Shown: positions 6,288 through 7,572 of the stretch, in pieces
Numbering within the stretch: position 1 is the first letter of the stretch
Layout of the letters: each line of letters begins with the position of its first letter
The notes under the pieces: model-generated
Seen by the model: the letters and a program-made list of their open reading frames with translations, nothing else
Told to the model about the DNA's origin: nothing
The model's database searches: none
Origin: Candidatus Izemoplasmatales bacterium
GTDB lineage: Bacteria; Bacillota_I; Bacilli_A; Izemoplasmatales; Hujiaoplasmataceae
Direction of reading: 5' to 3'
NCBI GenBank assembly: GCA_028694875.1
Contig: JAQVKB010000044.1
Location: forward strand, 1 to 7,572
Length of the DNA stretch: 7,572 nt
Position numbers and translations under genes: made by a program

Positions 6288-7190
6288 GGTTTTTGAGGGA
6301 TCACATTCTGGATTGACATGAATCATGCAATGCAAGACATCAGGCAGGGTATTTTCAATATCATCATGAACTTTTTCAGCAATCGCATGAGATTCGCGAA
6401 GCGTCATCGTTCCTTTGAGTCGAATTTCCAAATCGACATAGAGTTTCATCCCGAACATTCTCGTCTTCAATTCATCGATGCGACAAACTTCAGGATGCTT
6501 CGCGACGATGGCACGAATCTCCGTTTGAATTTCATCAGGAGCCGCTTGATCGACGACTTGCGCAATTCCTTCTTTGACAATTTTGAAACCAAGTCGAGCG
6601 ACAAACAATGAGATGAAGATGGATGCCGCTGGCTCTAGGAAAGACCATTGAAAAAAGATGGTTCCGCCGATACCGATAAAGGCACCAAAACTCGCAATCT
6701 CGTCGCCACGATGATCCATTGCTTGCGCAGCGAGCGCTTGAGACCGAGCCTTTTTTGCATTTCTTTTCGTATAATGATAGAGTACTTCTTTCACCATGAT
6801 CGTCGCAATCGCCACGACCAAAGCGAGGTAATGAGGCGTTTCGATGGTGCCATTTTGGAACAGGTATTCATACAATGTCGTTGCGGCCGCTTTGGCGATC
6901 TCAAAAGCGGTGATGATGATGGCGACACCCAAGAGGACACTGACCATCGAATCAAATTTTTCATGGCCATAAGGATGATCTTTATCGATTCCTTTCTTGG
7001 ACCATTTTCCGCTGATCATCACAACGATATTCGTTAAGATATCCGACAGCGAATTGATGGCATCCGAGAGCATCGCTCCCGATTTTCCAAAAATCGCCGC
7101 GAATAATTTGATCACCGCCAAAAAGGCATTCCAAACCATAATGACAATCGATGTTTTGACGATCGTTTTCGATTCTTGTTCGAGATTCAT
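6270..7190 (-). CDS. Cation diffusion facilitator (CDF) family metal exporter, Mn-type site predicted
   Basis: This 306-residue protein is a proton-coupled divalent-metal exporter of the CDF (FieF/YiiP/MntE) family. It has six predicted membrane segments and a C-terminal cytoplasmic domain from about 211. Transmembrane helix 2 carries SDAINSLSD and helix 5 carries AMDHRGDE, so by alignment to YiiP the transport site reads Asn46, Asp50, Asp159 and Asp163. Zn-type members have His in these pairs; N-D-D-D is what I recall for the Mn exporter MntE, so Mn2+ (or Fe2+) is the likelier substrate. The loop after helix 2 has the family motif DHPYGHEKFDS (71-81). The C-terminal domain has the expected ferredoxin-like pattern ending in HCMIHVNPE. 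I chose ATG 7190 because GGAGG lies five bases upstream; the frame is open 13 codons further but without a ribosome site. It may be transcribed with the gene to its right, 61 bases away, as I see no clear promoter. Confidence 0.93.
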   Translation of the reverse strand: MNLEQESKTIVKTSIVIMVWNAFLAVIKLFAAIFGKSGAMLSDAINSLSDILTNIVVMISGKWSKKGIDKDHPYGHEKFDSMVSVLLGVAIIITAFEIAKAAATTLYEYLFQNGTIETPHYLALVVAIATIMVKEVLYHYTKRNAKKARSQALAAQAMDHRGDEIASFGAFIGIGGTIFFQWSFLEPAASIFISLFVARLGFKIVKEGIAQVVDQAAPDEIQTEIRAIVAKHPEVCRIDELKTRMFGMKLYVDLEIRLKGTMTLRESHAIAEKVHDDIENTLPDVLHCMIHVNPECDPSKTKTGNV

Positions 7191-7195
7191 CTTTT

Positions 7196-7200
7196 CCTCC
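7196..7200 (-). promoter_or_regulatory. Ribosome binding site fixing the CDF start
   Basis: GGAGG on the minus strand lies five bases before ATG 7190. It supports this start over the one 13 codons upstream, whose extra residues (METVSPPFPLEEK) would be encoded by the hairpin and ribosome-site region. Confidence 0.8.
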
Positions 7201-7212
7201 AAAGGAAAGGGG

Positions 7213-7227
7213 GGAGACACTGTCTCC
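7213..7227 (-). other. Short hairpin between the unknown gene and the CDF gene
   Basis: GGAGAC and GTCTCC form a 6-bp stem with a 3-base loop, followed on the minus strand by CCCCTTTCCTTT. It could be a weak terminator for the gene to the right or a leader structure of the CDF gene. The tail has too few consecutive T to be sure. Confidence 0.4.
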
Positions 7228-7251
7228 ACCCTATTTCTATACTTGATTCAA

Positions 7252-7572
7252 TTATTTCGTGGGTGCTGGGAACACCGAATCCAAATAGATGTCGGAAACT
7301 TCCGCGAGTCTGGCTTTGATGGCGTCACTCGTCCAGTCACAATAGGCCGAATGAGCGTTCGAAATGGTCCCAGCTTCGAGTTTCGCCGCAATGATGACAT
7401 TCAAGTAGCCTACGACATACAAGGAATCATGCAAGTCCGCAAAATACGATTCGAGGGCATCTATGACGCTGGTTGGAATGACCGGCAGCGTGAAGTTATA
7501 GGTTTCTTCTGCGTCCGCATCGGTACCATAAACGATGGTATCAACACGGTATTCCACATACAGCTTCAATTG
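7252..7572 (-). CDS. C-terminal 106 residues of an unrecognised protein (5' end outside window)
   Basis: The frame is open to the right edge (it begins Gln-Leu at 7572), so this is the tail of a longer gene; the TTG at 7569 is probably an internal Leu codon and not a start. The sequence is acidic and mixed, with a beta-like stretch (LYVEYRVDTIVYG), then DADAEETYNFTLPVIP, then helical segments around DALESYFADLHDSLYVV and DAIKARLAEVSDIYLD, ending FPAPTK and TAA. There is one Cys and no membrane segment or metal or nucleotide motif. I do not recognise a family. It could be the end of a secreted or surface protein, given the neighbouring lipoprotein, but nothing visible proves that. It ends 61 bases before the CDF start and could share its transcript. 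Confidence 0.72.
   Translation of the reverse strand, partial: QLKLYVEYRVDTIVYGTDADAEETYNFTLPVIPTSVIDALESYFADLHDSLYVVGYLNVIIAAKLEAGTISNAHSAYCDWTSDAIKARLAEVSDIYLDSVFPAPTK

Noticed and set aside
7191..7229. Upstream extension of the CDF protein by 13 residues
   Set aside because: The GGAGG site at 7200-7196 serves ATG 7190; the longer start would be read through the hairpin and has no ribosome site.

Overview
All supported genes lie on the minus strand, so the window reads from right to left. The layout suggests a low-to-mid GC Firmicute or Mollicutes-related member of the Bacilli (Acholeplasma/Izemoplasma-like). The evidence is a Bacillus-type suf gene order (C-D-S), strong AGGAGG ribosome sites, textbook TTGnnn-17-TATAAT promoters, and a lipoprotein whose signal peptide is followed by a 15-threonine run, a style I associate with that group. 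TGA is a real stop (it ends sufC) and Trp codons are TGG, so the standard code is used. The lineage is an inference.

Layout from right to left: 7572-7252, the C-terminal part of an unrecognised protein cut by the window edge; 7190-6270, a cation diffusion facilitator with an Mn-type N-D-D-D metal site, ended by a terminator that swallows its stop codon; 6138-3148, a 996-residue lipoprotein built from an Ig-like domain and five carbohydrate-binding-like jelly-roll modules, the last three being about 164-residue tandem repeats; 2995-2447, an MgtC/SapB-family membrane protein; then sufC (2340-1510), sufD (1513-605) and the first 201 codons of sufS (603-1), which runs off the left edge.

Transcription units are clear. 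The lipoprotein, mgtC-like gene and suf operon each have their own consensus-like promoter, and the lipoprotein, mgtC-like gene and CDF gene each end in an intrinsic terminator. The suf genes are coupled: a 4-base ATGA overlap between sufC and sufD, and a 1-base gap between sufD and sufS. They would make the SufBCD scaffold and its sulfur donor for Fe-S cluster assembly, with sufU and sufB expected to the left.

The most interesting signal is a shared 14-base CcpA/LacI-type operator-like box (AGTAAACG[C/G]TT[T/A]C) just downstream of the -10 element of both the lipoprotein and the mgtC-like gene. It hints that one repressor, perhaps sugar-responsive, controls both. No stretch over 300 bases lacks a gene. 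I saw no tRNA, rRNA, CRISPR array, insertion sequence or origin, and no convincing entirely new system.
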